Of a stretch of 41,533 nucleotides of DNA, positions 15,662-23,500 are shown in pieces. A program made the position numbers and the translations under genes. The notes beneath the pieces were generated by a model, which worked only from the letters and a program-made list of their open reading frames with translations, had not been told where the DNA came from and ran no database searches. How positions within the stretch are numbered: the first letter of the stretch is position 1; the number at the start of each line of letters is the position of its first letter. Origin of the DNA: a virus. The DNA is taken from IMG/VR virus record IMGVR_UViG_3300005838_000023, positions 1-41,533 of that record. One strand, 5' to 3'.

Positions 15662-15916
15662 TCATCTATTAAATAAAAAGTCTTTCAAGTATTTAGCGCG
15701 GAGAGAGATCTTCTCTAAAGCACGCTTCTCGACCTGCTGTATTCTGGCTGGCGTGTACTTTAATCTTTTGCCGACCTCTTCCAAAGTCATGTTACCATGT
15801 TTATAAACTGCCACTAAGGTACAGTTCAGGTCGCCTGTATAATCTATCCATAATCGACATTCTTTCTGTTTGCATTTTTTATTTTTTTGGAGACACGTTC
15901 TTGCGCAGCGCCTCAT
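15662..15916 (-). CDS. Sigma-70 region 4-like small regulator, Cys-rich N-terminus
   Basis: An 84-aa protein. Residues 42-70 (MTLEEVGKRLKYTPARIQQV then EKRALEKIS) match the helix-turn-helix of sigma-70 region 4, which binds the -35 element. The N-terminus carries five Cys (CARTC, C, KEC, LNC), possibly a metal site. No region 2 is present, so it is not a complete sigma factor; it could redirect host polymerase or act as a DNA-binding regulator. Its ATG overlaps the stop of the upstream gene (ATGA). Related mini-proteins seem to occur in other environmental phages (from memory). Confidence 0.78.
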   Translation of the reverse strand: MRRCARTCLQKNKKCKQKECRLWIDYTGDLNCTLVAVYKHGNMTLEEVGKRLKYTPARIQQVEKRALEKISLRAKYLKDFLFNR

Positions 15917-16182
15917 CTCGCCTCATCCATCACATTTGCTGACGCAATCATGGCAGCATGAATCTTGGAGATTTCTTCGTATCCTTTTATCACAGTTACA
16001 TGGTCACAGCGGAACCACCCATCCTCTATCTCCGGAGGCAGGGGTGTCGTAAACTTCACCTTATGCCAACGCCACGGAGGTAGGGCGCTGGTGCGCCGTA
16101 GTTCTGATTCCACAATAATCCCATAATAGCCCGGGCTGCTCTTGCGATTCCACAACACGATGTTTCCTAATTCATAACTCAT
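15913..16182 (-). CDS. Hypothetical protein, possible SH3-like fold
   Basis: An 89-aa protein with short strands (LGNIVLWNRKSSPGYYGIIV, then WRWHKVKFTTPLPPEIEDGW, then CDHVTVIKGY) and a C-terminal helix. It could be a small SH3-like barrel. It overlaps both neighbours, the RHH-like and sigma-like genes, so it belongs to the same small regulatory operon. Function unknown. Confidence 0.6.
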   Translation of the reverse strand: MSYELGNIVLWNRKSSPGYYGIIVESELRRTSALPPWRWHKVKFTTPLPPEIEDGWFRCDHVTVIKGYEEISKIHAAMIASANVMDEAR

Positions 16183-16498
16183 TGTGCTCCTCTTCGATCA
16201 TGTCGAATATGTTTTCTATCTCATTTGAGTCGAGAGCGAAATGCTCTGTAAGTTTCTTGCCTTGAGCGCTCAGCTTCTTAGACTTTGCATTCTTCAGCTT
16301 GCTGTGCTTGCTCTTCTCAGACTTTAATGTTCCCAAAAACTGCATAAATTCTGGCGACTGGTTTACATAAGCATCAATACAGCCACGAAAGAAATCTGAC
16401 TGACTGATTCCATCATAGTGTAGTCGGATGCGCAAATCAGCATGAACCTTGTCGTTCTCTCTGAAAACCACTCGCTTGTTATAAAATTCATCTGACAT
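16172..16498 (-). CDS. Possible ribbon-helix-helix-type small regulator
   Basis: A 108-aa protein. Residues 17-48 (VHADLRIRLHYDGISQSDFF then RGCIDAYVNQ) fit a strand-helix-helix arrangement like MetJ/Arc repressors. The following Lys/Ser-rich linker (SEKSKHSKLKNAKSKKLSAQ) and an acidic C-terminal helix are low complexity. A DNA-binding role is inferred. It overlaps the IMPDH-like gene by 11 bases. Confidence 0.6.
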   Translation of the reverse strand: MSDEFYNKRVVFRENDKVHADLRIRLHYDGISQSDFFRGCIDAYVNQSPEFMQFLGTLKSEKSKHSKLKNAKSKKLSAQGKKLTEHFALDSNEIENIFDMIEEEHNEL

Positions 16499-17510
16499 TG
16501 CTTAGCCCTAGGATATGAGTGCCCGACTCAGATATACCAGCAGCCGTTTGTCGTGTGAACTTAGCCCGTGCCTGAAGTTCCGCAAGGGTGCGGGCGCCTG
16601 AATAAGAAAGCCCGCTTCTGATTCCGTTGTCTAGTTCGCCAAGCACGTCGTCCACTGAGCCTTTCATCGGAATGGTAGCTGACACGCCCTCCAGTGACGA
16701 TGCGCTGCCGCGCCAATCCTGCTGTGCTTCTTCCGATGCCATGCCTCGATAAGTCTTGTGTGCTACGCCATCGATGTGTACGACCTCGGTGCCACATGAT
16801 TCTCGGGTGCCGGCTAGCATAGAGCCCAACATCACAGCATCGGCGCCTGCAGCCAGTGCCTTAACAGCGTCACCACTGTTACGAATTCCTCCGTCAGCAA
16901 TGATCGCGGCGTCCATGCCAGTCTTAGCGCAGTCCATGATGGTCTGCAGCCCGGGCACACCATGACCAGTTTGAATTCTAGTAGAACAAATCGAGCCACC
17001 ACCAATGTTGCATCTGATGGAGTTTGCACCCCACTCGGCTAGCGCGTTAAAGCCCTCAAGTGTAGCCACGTTACCCGCCATAATATGTACAGTATCGCCA
17101 AACGTATCTTTTAGCTGCTTTATAGCTGCCTCCATCAAGGAGTGGTGACCGTGAGCAACATCAATACATAAGATTTCTGCGCCCATGGCTACCACTGACC
17201 TTGCTCTGTCGTGGAAATCGCCGGTGACGCCGATGGCTGCTGCTTTAGTTCCATGCTTCTGCTGCCTGATAAGCTTGGCTTGTTTGTCAATCGAACAATA
17301 GCGGTGGATAACTCCCAAGCCGCCGGCTAAGCCCATGCGGGAAGCCATCAATGCTTCAGTAACCGTATCCATGGGAGACGAAATGACTGGTAAATCCAGT
17401 CTAAAAGAACCCAGCATGGTGCCGATGTCAATCTCTTTCCTGCTACGGATATCAGAGTACTGAGGTACCAGCAAAACATCATCGTAGCTGAGGCTTACCA
17501 TGGTTTTCAT
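16488..17510 (-). CDS. IMP dehydrogenase / GMP reductase family enzyme without CBS domains
   Basis: A 340-aa TIM-barrel enzyme of the IMPDH/GMPR family: LSYDDVLLVPQYSDI at the N-terminus, PVISSPMDTVTE, the catalytic loop GGGSICSTRIQTG with C165, IIADGGIRNSGD, LGSMLAGT, and IPMKGSVDD followed by GIRSGLSYSGARTL. It lacks the CBS pair that most IMPDHs carry, which makes it GMP-reductase-sized. The flap (YRGMASEEAQQDWRG) looks closer to GMPR, while GHGVPG resembles IMPDH, so the direction (IMP to XMP, or GMP to IMP) is open. It probably adjusts purine pools for phage DNA synthesis. The ATG overlaps the upstream stop (TAATG). Confidence 0.9.
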   Translation of the reverse strand: MKTMVSLSYDDVLLVPQYSDIRSRKEIDIGTMLGSFRLDLPVISSPMDTVTEALMASRMGLAGGLGVIHRYCSIDKQAKLIRQQKHGTKAAAIGVTGDFHDRARSVVAMGAEILCIDVAHGHHSLMEAAIKQLKDTFGDTVHIMAGNVATLEGFNALAEWGANSIRCNIGGGSICSTRIQTGHGVPGLQTIMDCAKTGMDAAIIADGGIRNSGDAVKALAAGADAVMLGSMLAGTRESCGTEVVHIDGVAHKTYRGMASEEAQQDWRGSASSLEGVSATIPMKGSVDDVLGELDNGIRSGLSYSGARTLAELQARAKFTRQTAAGISESGTHILGLSNVR

Positions 17511-17773
17511 TATAGTTCTCCCTTTTCATACTTCTCAACCAGTCGTTGTGCTGCCGACCAACAGTCAGGACAATACAGGCGAATGATCTTCTTCTGCTCC
17601 CTGACTACTATGTTCCACGATGCCAGCATCTCGCGATTCTGCTTGTCGAACTCGGCTTCGCACATTAGGCATGCCTCTGGGAGTTTAGTATAAAACTCCA
17701 TCTTTTCTGCGAGATCGGGGCTACCACCCTTGCGCTCTGCTGCAGCCATGCCTCGTCGCTGCTTACGGTTCAC
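17510..17773 (-). CDS. Small Cys-pair protein with NRKQRR N-terminus
   Basis: An 87-aa protein starting at GTG 17771-17773. The GTG overlaps the methylase stop (GTGA), and GGAG is 5 bases upstream, so this start is preferred over the ATG at 17809. It contains CLMC and, about 35 residues later, CPDC, a plausible zinc ribbon. Its first residues NRKQRRGMAAA match the start of the nuclease two genes upstream (NRKQRRQMATM). Function unknown; position suggests a link to the restriction-modification genes. Confidence 0.65.
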   Translation of the reverse strand: MNRKQRRGMAAAERKGGSPDLAEKMEFYTKLPEACLMCEAEFDKQNREMLASWNIVVREQKKIIRLYCPDCWSAAQRLVEKYEKGEL

Positions 17774-18258
17774 GCCTTCTCCATGGTAAAGGCGCTTGGG
17801 TTGCCCCAAGCATCGCGATTTGTATTCTCAAACACCACGACTGCCGAAGGGAAAGGGGCGGCGTTGGTGGCGTCACCAAACTTGAGCCTGCCCTTCACAA
17901 AATGAATCTCTTTCGCCTTCATCACATAGTCGTGCCAATACCGTGTATCAGTACGAGCCGGAATCAGCATGACAACACGGGTGTGCTGCTTCTGGGATTC
18001 AGCATATGCCTTAGCGATCCACTGGTCGATCCCTCGACCATATGGAGGATTGATAAAAACAATGTGCCCTCCCCAATCCTTGACAAGTCCATTCTCTGCT
18101 TCTGTGTAGAAGTTGGCGCACTTAGTATTGTGGATTGTCGCGCATGGGTCGAGATCGAACGGACCAAAGCGCCAGTTCAGCTTATCAAAGAAGTCCTGTG
18201 GGGTTGCCCACTCGCCTGTCTTGGATGAAAATAATGTTTGTTGTGTTGCTGTGTTCAC
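17770..18258 (-). CDS. Phage DNA N6-adenine methyltransferase (Dam, PF05869-type)
   Basis: A 162-aa enzyme with the small-phage Dam pattern: EWATPQDFFDKLNWRFGPF, the DLDPCAT motif, the catalytic INPPYGRGIDQW (NPPY, N6-adenine class) and VVMLIPARTDTRYWHDYV. It transfers methyl from SAM to adenine in DNA. The GTG at 18256-18258 is behind AAAGGAC with proper spacing; an in-frame ATG at 18318 would overlap the nuclease gene by 58 bases. It lies directly after an XhoI/PaeR7I-like endonuclease, whose cognate modification in known systems is N6-adenine. It may therefore be the modification partner, although this MTase family is usually an orphan. Confidence 0.88.
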   Translation of the reverse strand: MNTATQQTLFSSKTGEWATPQDFFDKLNWRFGPFDLDPCATIHNTKCANFYTEAENGLVKDWGGHIVFINPPYGRGIDQWIAKAYAESQKQHTRVVMLIPARTDTRYWHDYVMKAKEIHFVKGRLKFGDATNAAPFPSAVVVFENTNRDAWGNPSAFTMEKA

Positions 18259-18259
18259 T

Positions 18260-18862
18260 TCATGTCCTTTCGTGCTTTGCCCACTTTGAAACAAATTCTT
18301 CAAAGCTTGAGTAAGCACAATAATAGTTTTTATCTGAGTTAAAAACGATACAACACACGTTGTTGTAGAGTTTCAGATCTTTTTCAAGGTATTCGCAAAA
18401 TTTGGAAATCTTGGTTAGCTTCTTTTCCCGAGCAACGTCGGTGCCGTCGAAGTCATCCTCTACTACAAGGAGATAGCCGAGGTTAATGTCCTTGTTAACG
18501 TGGCGAAGATCCGTAGCAACTCCGATGGCTTCTTCAACGCGGTTAGAAAAGCATTTGCCCATCTTTGACATGACAATACTCTTGAGTTCTATCGCATTGC
18601 TAAAAGTGGCGCCCGTGCCGTATGCTAGATCCCAACGCTTGTTCAAAAATGCGCCGCGAATTGTGGCGCGATGCTTTTGTTCAACAACGAAGGGCGAAGG
18701 AACCGCACGAATCAACGCATCGGTGAAGCCATCCATGTGCCTGTCTGCTTTCTTGACATCGCGCTGGTTGCCCTCATATGAGTAAATAGTGTGATAATAG
18801 TGCTCAATGGCTTCATATAACTCACTCATCGTAGCCATTTGGCGCCTTTGCTTCCTATTCAC
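18260..18862 (-). CDS. XhoI/PaeR7I-like type II restriction endonuclease
   Basis: A 200-aa protein. Residues about 75-125 match the XhoI/PaeR7I family (PF04555): KRWDLAYGTGA with the active-site Asp, AIELKSIV (ExK), then a G-x-CFSNRVEEAIGVATDL segment corresponding to the family's FNNRxEEALGxxxD. Known members cut CTCGAG. The protein is shorter than PaeR7I (about 246 aa). The start is GTG 18862 behind AGGAAG. The gene is between dut and a DNA adenine methylase. My reading of the whole window found no CTCGAG, where about nine are expected. It may be a phage weapon against host or rival DNA, or a full R-M pair. Confidence 0.78.
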   Translation of the reverse strand: MNRKQRRQMATMSELYEAIEHYYHTIYSYEGNQRDVKKADRHMDGFTDALIRAVPSPFVVEQKHRATIRGAFLNKRWDLAYGTGATFSNAIELKSIVMSKMGKCFSNRVEEAIGVATDLRHVNKDINLGYLLVVEDDFDGTDVAREKKLTKISKFCEYLEKDLKLYNNVCCIVFNSDKNYYCAYSSFEEFVSKWAKHERT

Positions 18863-19316
18863 CGGTACTTCCTAGTGCGCCGTCACCACGGTCGCTAATT
18901 GTTATTGGATACCAACCATATAAATCATTGTCACCTTGCCTCTCCATGGCGCGGAAGTGTACAACCGGCGTCATAACAACTTGAGCAATCTTTGCATGTG
19001 CATCAATAACTTGTGTTTTAGTTCCAACGTTATGAAGGTTAATAAATACCTCTCCGTCATAACCCGAATCAATGACACACGCTCCCACGATAAGACTGCG
19101 CTTTGCAGCCATGCCAGAGCGGTTCTTCACTTCCAGCATATAGCCGTGTGGGATTCCAAACCTGATCCCTGTGGGCAGGACGGCGCTAGTACCCGGGGCA
19201 ATAGTGATAGCCGTGTTGTCAGCAGGACTGAAATGAACATCCAGTCCCGCATCGCTTGGGTTTGCCCGAGAAGGCGGGTGTACGTTAAAGTGTGTACGGC
19301 ACCATTCGATCATCAT
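18855..19316 (-). CDS. dut: dUTPase (dUTP diphosphatase)
   Basis: A 153-aa trimeric-type dUTPase with all five motifs: SDAGLDVHFS, VKNRSGMAAKRSL, the uracil pocket GVIDSGYDG equivalent (ACVIDSGYDGEVFINLHN), AKIAQVVMTPV, and the C-terminal P-loop-like RGDGALGSTG. It hydrolyses dUTP to dUMP and PPi, keeping uracil out of DNA and feeding dTMP synthesis. The start overlaps the upstream stop (TAATG). Length is normal for the family. Confidence 0.96.
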   Translation of the reverse strand: MMIEWCRTHFNVHPPSRANPSDAGLDVHFSPADNTAITIAPGTSAVLPTGIRFGIPHGYMLEVKNRSGMAAKRSLIVGACVIDSGYDGEVFINLHNVGTKTQVIDAHAKIAQVVMTPVVHFRAMERQGDNDLYGWYPITISDRGDGALGSTGE

Positions 19317-19606
19317 TATTCGCTCCCAATATCAGGGTTTGCAGCAGTGGAAAGAACACTGTAAGTTTCATAAAGCTCGTCAAGATCGACTTCCCCCTTC
19401 ATCAAACGGTATGCCTTTACAGCAACGCTCATTTCATCACGGGTGAGCCACCCTTGGCGCTTGTAATCGTTTCGGAGGTCACGGCGGTGTTCCTTGTATG
19501 GTTCCATCGCATCCTCGATCTCTTTAAGAGAGCGAATATATTCTACGATATAACGCTGGCGGCGGGCTTCTTGCTTAGACAAGACGGACTTGGCTTCGGT
19601 ACTCAT
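19316..19606 (-). CDS. Helical hypothetical protein
   Basis: A 96-aa, almost entirely helical, charged protein (KQEARRQRYIVEYIRSLKEI, then MEPYKEHRRDLRNDYKRQG). GGAGAAATA precedes the ATG. A strong promoter lies 34-62 bases upstream, so this is the first gene of a transcription unit that includes dut, the XhoI-like nuclease and the methylase. Function unknown. Confidence 0.65.
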   Translation of the reverse strand: MSTEAKSVLSKQEARRQRYIVEYIRSLKEIEDAMEPYKEHRRDLRNDYKRQGWLTRDEMSVAVKAYRLMKGEVDLDELYETYSVLSTAANPDIGSE

Positions 19607-19639
19607 TATTTCTCCTTGTAGTCAATGAGTTATATGTAT

Positions 19640-19668
19640 ATAATAGCAGTTTATAGCGCTGCTGTCAA
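19640..19668 (-). promoter_or_regulatory. Sigma-70 promoter before the dut / restriction-modification unit
   Basis: TTGACA (19663-19668), a 17-base spacer and TATTAT (19640-19645) on the minus strand. The spacer starts GCAG and ends CTGC, an inverted pair. It lies in the gap after the 78-aa membrane gene and can serve the genes at 19606 and below. Confidence 0.85.
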
Positions 19669-19669
19669 C

Positions 19670-19906
19670 CTATTTCTGATCATTTTTATCAAAGTTTCGG
19701 GATCTATAGTTTTGAAACTCGATTATGTTGTCGCGTAGAAAATCATCTGGACAACGCAGATACGCTTGTTCGTATTCTTCCATCATTTCATGCATTAATC
19801 GTTCTGTACGCTTATTGCGTTGGCGTGCCAGAAGCAGAGTCGCCAAGAAAAAGATAGAAAAGACTACAAAAAATGAACTTAGGACTATTATGATAGCTGT
19901 ATCCAT
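19670..19906 (-). CDS. Small single-TM protein
   Basis: A 78-aa protein. Residues 3-27 (AIIIVLSSFFVVFSIFFLAT and following LLLA) form one transmembrane helix, followed by a basic stop-transfer (RQRNKR) and a charged helical tail. It looks like an inner-membrane anchored small protein with the tail in the cytoplasm. No family recognised. Confidence 0.6.
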   Translation of the reverse strand: MDTAIIIVLSSFFVVFSIFFLATLLLARQRNKRTERLMHEMMEEYEQAYLRCPDDFLRDNIIEFQNYRSRNFDKNDQK

Positions 19907-19923
19907 GCTCTAACTAGTTGGTT

Positions 19924-20529
19924 TTATTCAAATTTGATATCTACGTTGATATCAACGTTAAACTTTGGCATGCCAATGCTGGTAGCTAGACCGTGCTCTA
20001 AACACTCGTCTGCGTCCAAATACCAGTCGGCGTGACCCTTATCGTGAATCATTTTCAAAAAATAGGTTTTACTTTTGCCGCAATTTGCAGCCATCATGTA
20101 ATAAACCTTCTTCTGTAGCCTCTCACATTCCTTAGCATCTGCCTTGATCTCTTCGACCTTCCCCCATGCGCCAGTTGATATGTCATGAATCATAACGGTG
20201 GCGTGAGGGTCCATGTACCGCATGCCCTTGTTTCCAAAGCTCATGAGGATGGCGCCGCAGGACATAGCCTTCCCCTGAACAATGGTAGCTACTGGTAGTA
20301 CAGAGTTCTGGATATCTGAAATCATAGAGAGGAGGCTGTATACCTGCCCGCCATAAGAATCGATAATAACAGGAACCACAGGCTGACCAGTGTTGTGTGC
20401 CTTCGCCATTTTCTCGGAGAAGTCTTTTGCTGTAACCTCGTTGAAGTTCCGAACCCTGATGACAACCGGGAAGTCATCTCTCAAGTCGTAGTCCTTCAAC
20501 AGAGGACTAGCGTTAATAATGTGCTTCAT
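19924..20529 (-). CDS. clpP: ClpP-like serine protease (copy 2), triad intact
   Basis: A 201-aa ClpP-family protein. Visible are DSYGGQVYSLLSMI, the nucleophile S90 in GKAMSCGAILMSFG, H115 in VMIHDISTGAWG, and D168 in HADWYLDADECLEHGLA, so Ser-His-Asp is complete. Length and motifs are those of a ClpP proteolytic subunit. It is clearly different from the copy at 13984-14631, including the lack of an acidic/basic N-terminal extension. It could form mixed or separate rings, or act with a host Clp ATPase. It lies directly downstream of dnaE in transcription order (gap of 3 bases). Confidence 0.9.
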   Translation of the reverse strand: MKHIINASPLLKDYDLRDDFPVVIRVRNFNEVTAKDFSEKMAKAHNTGQPVVPVIIDSYGGQVYSLLSMISDIQNSVLPVATIVQGKAMSCGAILMSFGNKGMRYMDPHATVMIHDISTGAWGKVEEIKADAKECERLQKKVYYMMAANCGKSKTYFLKMIHDKGHADWYLDADECLEHGLATSIGMPKFNVDINVDIKFE

Positions 20530-20532
20530 TGT

Positions 20533-23500
20533 TTATCCCAATAGTTTAAAGTTATGGTGGATTGAGCGGGTACTAAAGCCCCACTTAGGATCGTATTCAA
20601 GGCGTGCCATGTATGGACGATTGATTTGTACGTTGTCTCCGCGCTCGGGCTTGACGCCCCAGCACTTGATCTTAGTAGTCTTGCTAGTGGAGTCGATCAC
20701 TTCTACGATCCAATATACCTTGCCGTGCTTAGTCTTGCGCGGAACAATCTTGCGTGGCACGAACCATGCCACCTGCAGGGCGGGGTCGAACTCACCGAGT
20801 GGCGGCACAAACCTCTCCTCCAGCCGCCGGCGAACGTTCTCGTCAAGAACCAAGTCGAATGGGAACACGCCAGTCAAGTCAACCTTATACTGAATCAACT
20901 CCTCTTCGCTGAAGTTTCCTTCGGGAGCGTATGTCTCGATATTATCTGCGAAGCGCTTCTTGTTCTTCGGACGGTCAACAGCAACTGCCGACCAGAAGTG
21001 CTTGAGCCCAGAGAAGCGGTCATCCATGAGACTGTTCAGAGCCTGACAACGAATAAGAACATCGAGTGCCTTCTTGTTCAGCTTTGAGTACGTGATGTTC
21101 TCATTGAACAGGAAGTCTTCAATCTCACTGAACGGACGATTGGCAATCACCTGTGCAATAGCAGCATCACCCAAGCCCTTAACCGAAGTCAGAGGCTGAA
21201 TAAGCGTCTTACCATCATCGCTGATCTCCCAGACGTTACCAGACTTGTTAATGTCCAGTGGAGCAATCTCAAACCCAAAGTTCTTGGCAATGTTGATTGC
21301 CTTCTCCTTGCGAGATTCCGGCTCCTTATCCAAGAAGGATGCCATCCACTCAGAAGGATAATAATTCATCAGCCACGCGCATTGGAACGAGAGGACCGAG
21401 TACGATATTGCATGCGACTTATTGAAGCCATAACCAGAAAAGTACTCAAAAGTATCCCACAGTCCTTCAGCGTCTGCGAGCTTGATGCCCTTCTCCTGAC
21501 AACCTTCAACAAACTTTTTATGAATAAGCGCTTTCTTATCATGTTTACCTGTTCCCTTCTTAGTAAGTAGCTTGCGAAGCAAGTTACCTTCATCAAGGGT
21601 CAAGTCCTTGCCCAACTTGTGAGCCAGTAGTGCGATCTGCTCTTGGAAGATCAGGAAGCCATAAGTCTCCTGAGTAATCTCTTCCACGATTGGATGCAGG
21701 TACTTGACATACTGTGGTGCCTGCTTAGCCTCAACGTAATCCTTATCTACGCCGGCGCTCAATGGACCGGGACGGAAGATTGACGTGATGGCTGAGATGT
21801 CAATGATACTTGACGGCTTGGCACGAACACAGAAGTCTTGCGCGCCGTTCTCAGTAAACTGGAACACTCCACCCCACTTGCCGGCGTGAAAGATATTCGT
21901 ATAAACATTCTGATCATCGAAGTCCATCTTATCCGGGTGAAGGTTAGTATTATAGAAGCTCCGAATCTCATCGAAGGTCGGGTGCTCCGTATCATGGTGG
22001 CGCTGCAAGATATGACGAATGGCGCCCTCGATCATTCGGAGTGTGGACAGACCAAGAATATCGAACTTAATGAAGCCCATTGGTTCCAAATGCCGAACGT
22101 TCTGCCCCTCTGCCCATGGCGTCTGTCGAACGCCGCCGGAGTTGATCAGCGGCATATACTGGTCAAGGTTTTCAGCAACCACCACGCCGCCTGCATGCCG
22201 TGAACAGGAACGAACCTGACCATACAGAGCCTCAACGTGTGTCTTGACGTGCGGGTACTGATTTAGGAACTTTTGTAGCGAGCCGCTGAACTCCATGACC
22301 TCTTCAAAGGTAGGAGTGTACACCCCAGCTTTGATACCATGTCGCTGCTTCGCCGGTCCAGTTGCCTCATAGAGCATGGCGCCGGTAACTGCGTTAACCT
22401 CTGTGAACTCAATCCCATAGAACTTTGAAATATCCTTGATCAATGAGCGTAGCTGCAACGTGTTCCAGTTGGAGATGGGAGCAACAGTATCTTCACCCCA
22501 CTCTTCGATCAACTCTTCCTTGAGTGCCATCGGGTCCGATACATCGTAATCAATATCCGGATAGTCAGTGGCATCAGAGCGTAAGAAGCGAGAGAACAGA
22601 AGCCCATACTTGATGGGATCAATCTGAGTGATACCCAAGGCATATGCCACAAGCGAGCCGGCAGCAGAGCCGCGACCGGGACCGGTTAGCATCTTTGCGG
22701 ATGCTTTGTCGGCGATAGCCTTCATGGTCAGAAAGTACTTGCTAAAACCTCGGTCATCGATGACGGATAGCTCACGGGTGAGGCGTTCAATGTATTCGTC
22801 ATCCTCATGATAGCCGAGAGACTTCAGACCCTCAAAGCTTAGCTTGACCAGTGCATCAGTAGCGGTCAGTCCAGCGGGAACCACGAAGTCAGGAAGTCGT
22901 ACAGTGTTGTCCGGAAAAAAACTTTCAATGCGGTCGTGAGCAATCTTATACCCAGTTGTGATCGACTTGAGTACCACGTCATCATCGTACTCATAGTCCG
23001 CTGCATACTTCTCGTAACTCTCCCACATCTGATCGCCGTTCTTGGGATACAACTCGTATCCAATCTCTTCAACGTCAATCGGGAGTTCGCTGCTCTCGTA
23101 TGCAGGCTTGCTCTTTCCAAGCCAGCCTAGGCGCTTATAAAGTTCGCGATCCTTCCACGCAGTAGGATTGGGGTAATGACTGTCCGCTGTTGAAACTAAG
23201 TCAACGCCAAACTCATTGTGCATTTCAATGATACACTGGTTCAGTGTGTGCTGCTCGGGAACATTGTTCCACTGCAGTTCACCATACCATCGGTCGCCAA
23301 AGATCGATTGCATTCGACGAGTAGTCGTCCGCATACGCTCTAGGCACTGTTCTCTGTCAAAGGAGCGACTGCCTTCATCGTCAGTCTCCCAGCTATGCCA
23401 GAAATCCTGTGCATAAACTCCGCCCAAGCATGCAGAAGATGCAATGATGCCTTCCGAATACTTTTCAAGCAAAGCATAATCCATTCGGGGATAACGATAA

